Below are positions 50,317 through 52,077 of a stretch of DNA of 52,077 nucleotides, one piece after another. Position 1 is the stretch's first letter; the number at the start of each line of letters is the position of its first letter. Both the position numbers and the translations under genes were made by a program. The notes under the pieces were generated by a model. It was not told the DNA's origin. It worked only from the letters and a program-made list of their open reading frames with translations, and did not search any database. Source of the DNA: Actinomycetota bacterium (lineage in GTDB: Bacteria; Actinomycetota; Actinomycetes; Nanopelagicales; Nanopelagicaceae); the NCBI GenBank assembly GCA_009699645.1, contig WLNU01000001.1, positions 1-52,077 on the forward strand, read 5' to 3'.

Positions 50317-52077
50317 TTATGAGCAACCAGATGTGTTTCCACACCCTTCGCATACATAGCAAGCACCTGACATGCGCATCTTTACACCACAGGTCATACA
50401 CAAAGGTGCATCTGCTTTAACACCAGAGAGCGCCTCCATTAACTCAGTTGATGAGCCGAACTCTTGCTTGCTATCAATTGTGATTGATACTGGCTTAGGT
50501 GCAACTACAACTGGTGCAATCGGGGCAGTTACTTCAAGGTTCTCGTAATCTTCAACACCATCTTCGGTGTACTCACCAGTCTCTAATGCACGGGCACGCT
50601 CTGAAGATGTGTAGAGGGCCATTGCACTACGTGATTCAAATGGCAGGTAATCGAGTGCTAAGCGACGGAAGATGTAATCCATCATGGACTGTGCCATGCG
50701 AATATCTGCATCATCTGTCATGCCCGCTGGCTCAAAGCGCAGGTTCGTGAATTTTTCTACGAAGGTCTCTAGTGGGACTCCGTACTGCAATCCAATTGAT
50801 ACTGCGATTGAGAATGCATCCATGACGCCGGCCAACGTTGATCCCTGCTTGCCGAGCTTGAGGAATACTTCACCGAGTGCGCCATCGGCATATGCACCCG
50901 ATGTCATGTAACCCTCTGCCCCGCCAACAGAAAACGATGTAGTCGTTGATGGGCGTGACTTTGGAAGACGTTTGCGTACTGGTGTTGCAGGATGGGCGCT
51001 CTCGACTTCAATCTCTTTCTTCTTTGCCTTGCCATCAGATAATGGTTGGCCAACTTTGCAGTTATCGCGATAGACAGCCAGTGCCTTGACGCCCATCTTC
51101 CATGCTTGGAAGTAGACATCTTCAACCTCTTCAACGGTTGCATCCTCTGGAAGGTTGACCGTCTTTGAAATCGCACCTGATAAGAAGGGCTGGCATGCAG
51201 CCATCATGCGCACGTGGCCCATAGCTGCAATCGATCTTGCACCAAGTGCGCAGTCAAAGATGTCGTAGTGCTCGAGCTTTAACCCTGGAGCATCGATGAC
51301 GTGACCATGTGTTGCGATGAATTCGACGATCGCCTCGATTGTCTCCTCGGCATAACCCAATTTACGAAGGGCTGCAGGAACTGTCTGGTTAACGATCTGC
51401 ATAGATCCGCCGCCGACGAGCTTCTTAAACTTAACCAGTGAGAAGTCAGGCTCGATACCAGTTGTATCGCAGTCCATCATCAAACCGATTGTGCCAGTTG
51501 GTGCTAGAACTGAGATCTGGGCGTTGCGCCATCCATTCTTATCTCCCGTTGAAAGACATGCATCCCAGGCCTTATTGGCCTCACTCCATACATCGCGATC
51601 AAGGGTTGTCTCAGACTTTGCCGCACTTGAAGCCGATGCATGCTTGCGCATCACGCGGGCGTGAGGCTTAGCATTCTGTGCAAAGCCTGCATATGGCCCG
51701 ACAATACCTGCCAGTTCTGCTGAGCGCTTGTATGTAATTCCACTCATCAATGATGTGATGGCCCCTGCTAATGCACGTCCGCCCTCTGAGTCATAGGCAA
51801 GACCCGATGCCATCAAGAGCGCACCTAGGTTTGCATATCCGATTCCTAGCTGGCGATAGGCCTTAGTTGTATCGCCGATAGCCTCGGTTGGAAAGTCTGC
51901 AAAGCAGATTGAGATATCCATCGATGTGATGATGAGCTCACAGGCTTTACCAAAGGTCTTTGCATCAAATGATCCATCGGCCTTAAGAAACTTCATTAAG
52001 TTAAGAGAGGCCAAGTTACATGATGAGTTATCCAGTGACATGTACTCAGAGCAAGGGTTAGATGCGTTGATGCGACC
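50317..52077 (-). CDS. nrdJ: Vitamin B12-dependent ribonucleotide reductase (class II), N-terminal part outside the window
   Basis: The minus-strand frame runs open to the window edge; the last visible codons read GRINASNPCSEYMSLDN, so about 587 residues of the C-terminal part are seen. NPCSEY is the active-site loop containing the radical Cys. Other landmarks are LAPTGTIGLMMDCDTTG and a Gly/Lys-rich linker. The C-terminal tail has CMTCGVKM, then CYVCEGCGNTSGCS, a zinc-type/redox Cys cluster. It reduces ribonucleotides using adenosylcobalamin. The Met at 52041 is internal. A strong terminator follows. Confidence 0.97.
   Translation of the reverse strand, partial: GRINASNPCSEYMSLDNSSCNLASLNLMKFLKADGSFDAKTFGKACELIITSMDISICFADFPTEAIGDTTKAYRQLGIGYANLGALLMASGLAYDSEGGRALAGAITSLMSGITYKRSAELAGIVGPYAGFAQNAKPHARVMRKHASASSAAKSETTLDRDVWSEANKAWDACLSTGDKNGWRNAQISVLAPTGTIGLMMDCDTTGIEPDFSLVKFKKLVGGGSMQIVNQTVPAALRKLGYAEETIEAIVEFIATHGHVIDAPGLKLEHYDIFDCALGARSIAAMGHVRMMAACQPFLSGAISKTVNLPEDATVEEVEDVYFQAWKMGVKALAVYRDNCKVGQPLSDGKAKKKEIEVESAHPATPVRKRLPKSRPSTTTSFSVGGAEGYMTSGAYADGALGEVFLKLGKQGSTLAGVMDAFSIAVSIGLQYGVPLETFVEKFTNLRFEPAGMTDDADIRMAQSMMDYIFRRLALDYLPFESRSAMALYTSSERARALETGEYTEDGVEDYENLEVTAPIAPVVVAPKPVSITIDSKQEFGSSTELMEALSGVKADAPLCMTCGVKMRMSGACYVCEGCGNTSGCS

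Noticed and set aside
1..52077. CRISPR array, tRNA/rRNA genes, transposase or integrase
   Set aside because: No regular repeats, no recognisable RNA gene and no mobile-element protein were seen on either strand.

Overview
The window looks like a chromosomal segment of a streamlined, lower-GC actinobacterium. The best guess is a relative of the freshwater acI/Nanopelagicales group. This rests on gene content (class II B12-dependent ribonucleotide reductase, DinG-type Fe-S helicase, methylcitrate cycle, pyruvate phosphate dikinase, FMN-riboswitch ribDEAH operon), very short intergenic gaps and AT-leaning codon use. The taxonomic call is inference. No rRNA, tRNA, CRISPR array, transposase, integrase or phage gene was recognised.

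Layout: (a) 1-2931, core-like: truncated secreted protein, Nudix hydrolase, DinG-family helicase. (b) 3169-23527, catabolic island 1. Part 3169-6282 carries a CnbZ/RidA-like protein, a decayed SDR tail, a D-threonine-aldolase/D-serine-dehydratase-like enzyme and an SDR. Part 6365-23527 looks like one regulon around an IclR regulator (21120-21899): SDR, D-aminoacylase, RidA, SMP-30 lactonase, amidohydrolase-2, DapA-like lyase, phosphotriesterase-homology protein, SelA-like PLP enzyme, Gfo/Idh/MocA oxidoreductase, carbohydrate ABC transporter without its ATPase, RhaM-like mutarotase, D-cysteine-desulfhydrase-like PLP enzyme, N-acetyl-D-amino-acid-deacetylase-like amidohydrolase, a second D-serine-dehydratase-like enzyme and a second RidA-type protein. 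A shared palindrome, TTCA-N6-TGAA, occurs in all three divergent promoter regions of this part (10965-10980, 18392-18413, 21088-21103). (c) 23531-37645, central metabolism: ppdK; lldD + FAH-family hydrolase + SDR (resembling the end of a non-phosphorylating deoxysugar pathway giving pyruvate and lactate); 2-hydroxyacid dehydrogenase + glycerate kinase; prpDCB; ribDEAH behind an FMN riboswitch. (d) 37718-50097, catabolic island 2: a short coding-like remnant, NTF2-like protein, Old Yellow Enzyme, then a compact plus-strand operon hyuA-hyuB-SBP-permease-permease-ATPase-ATPase-amidohydrolase. (e) 50317-end: truncated nrdJ.

How the genes may work together: in island 1, mutarotase, dehydrogenases, several lactonase-type hydrolases and a DapA-like lyase are the toolkit of oxidative sugar-acid catabolism. 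The D-aminoacylase, N-acyl-D-amino-acid deacetylase, several PLP lyases and RidA proteins are a D-amino-acid toolkit. One substrate class satisfies both: N-acylated amino sugars, whose oxidation gives an N-acyl 2-amino aldonate, chemically an N-acyl-D-amino acid. I propose a non-phosphorylating oxidative amino-sugar (or N-acyl-D-amino-acid) pathway under IclR control; this is a hypothesis. Island 2 looks like uptake and hydrolysis of a cyclic amide, hydantoin or lactam.

Several start codons were moved from the longest ORF using ribosome-binding sites, overlaps and family alignment. Two ABC permeases (16079-16996 and 45100-46107) appear to lack a well-placed ATG/GTG/TTG start.
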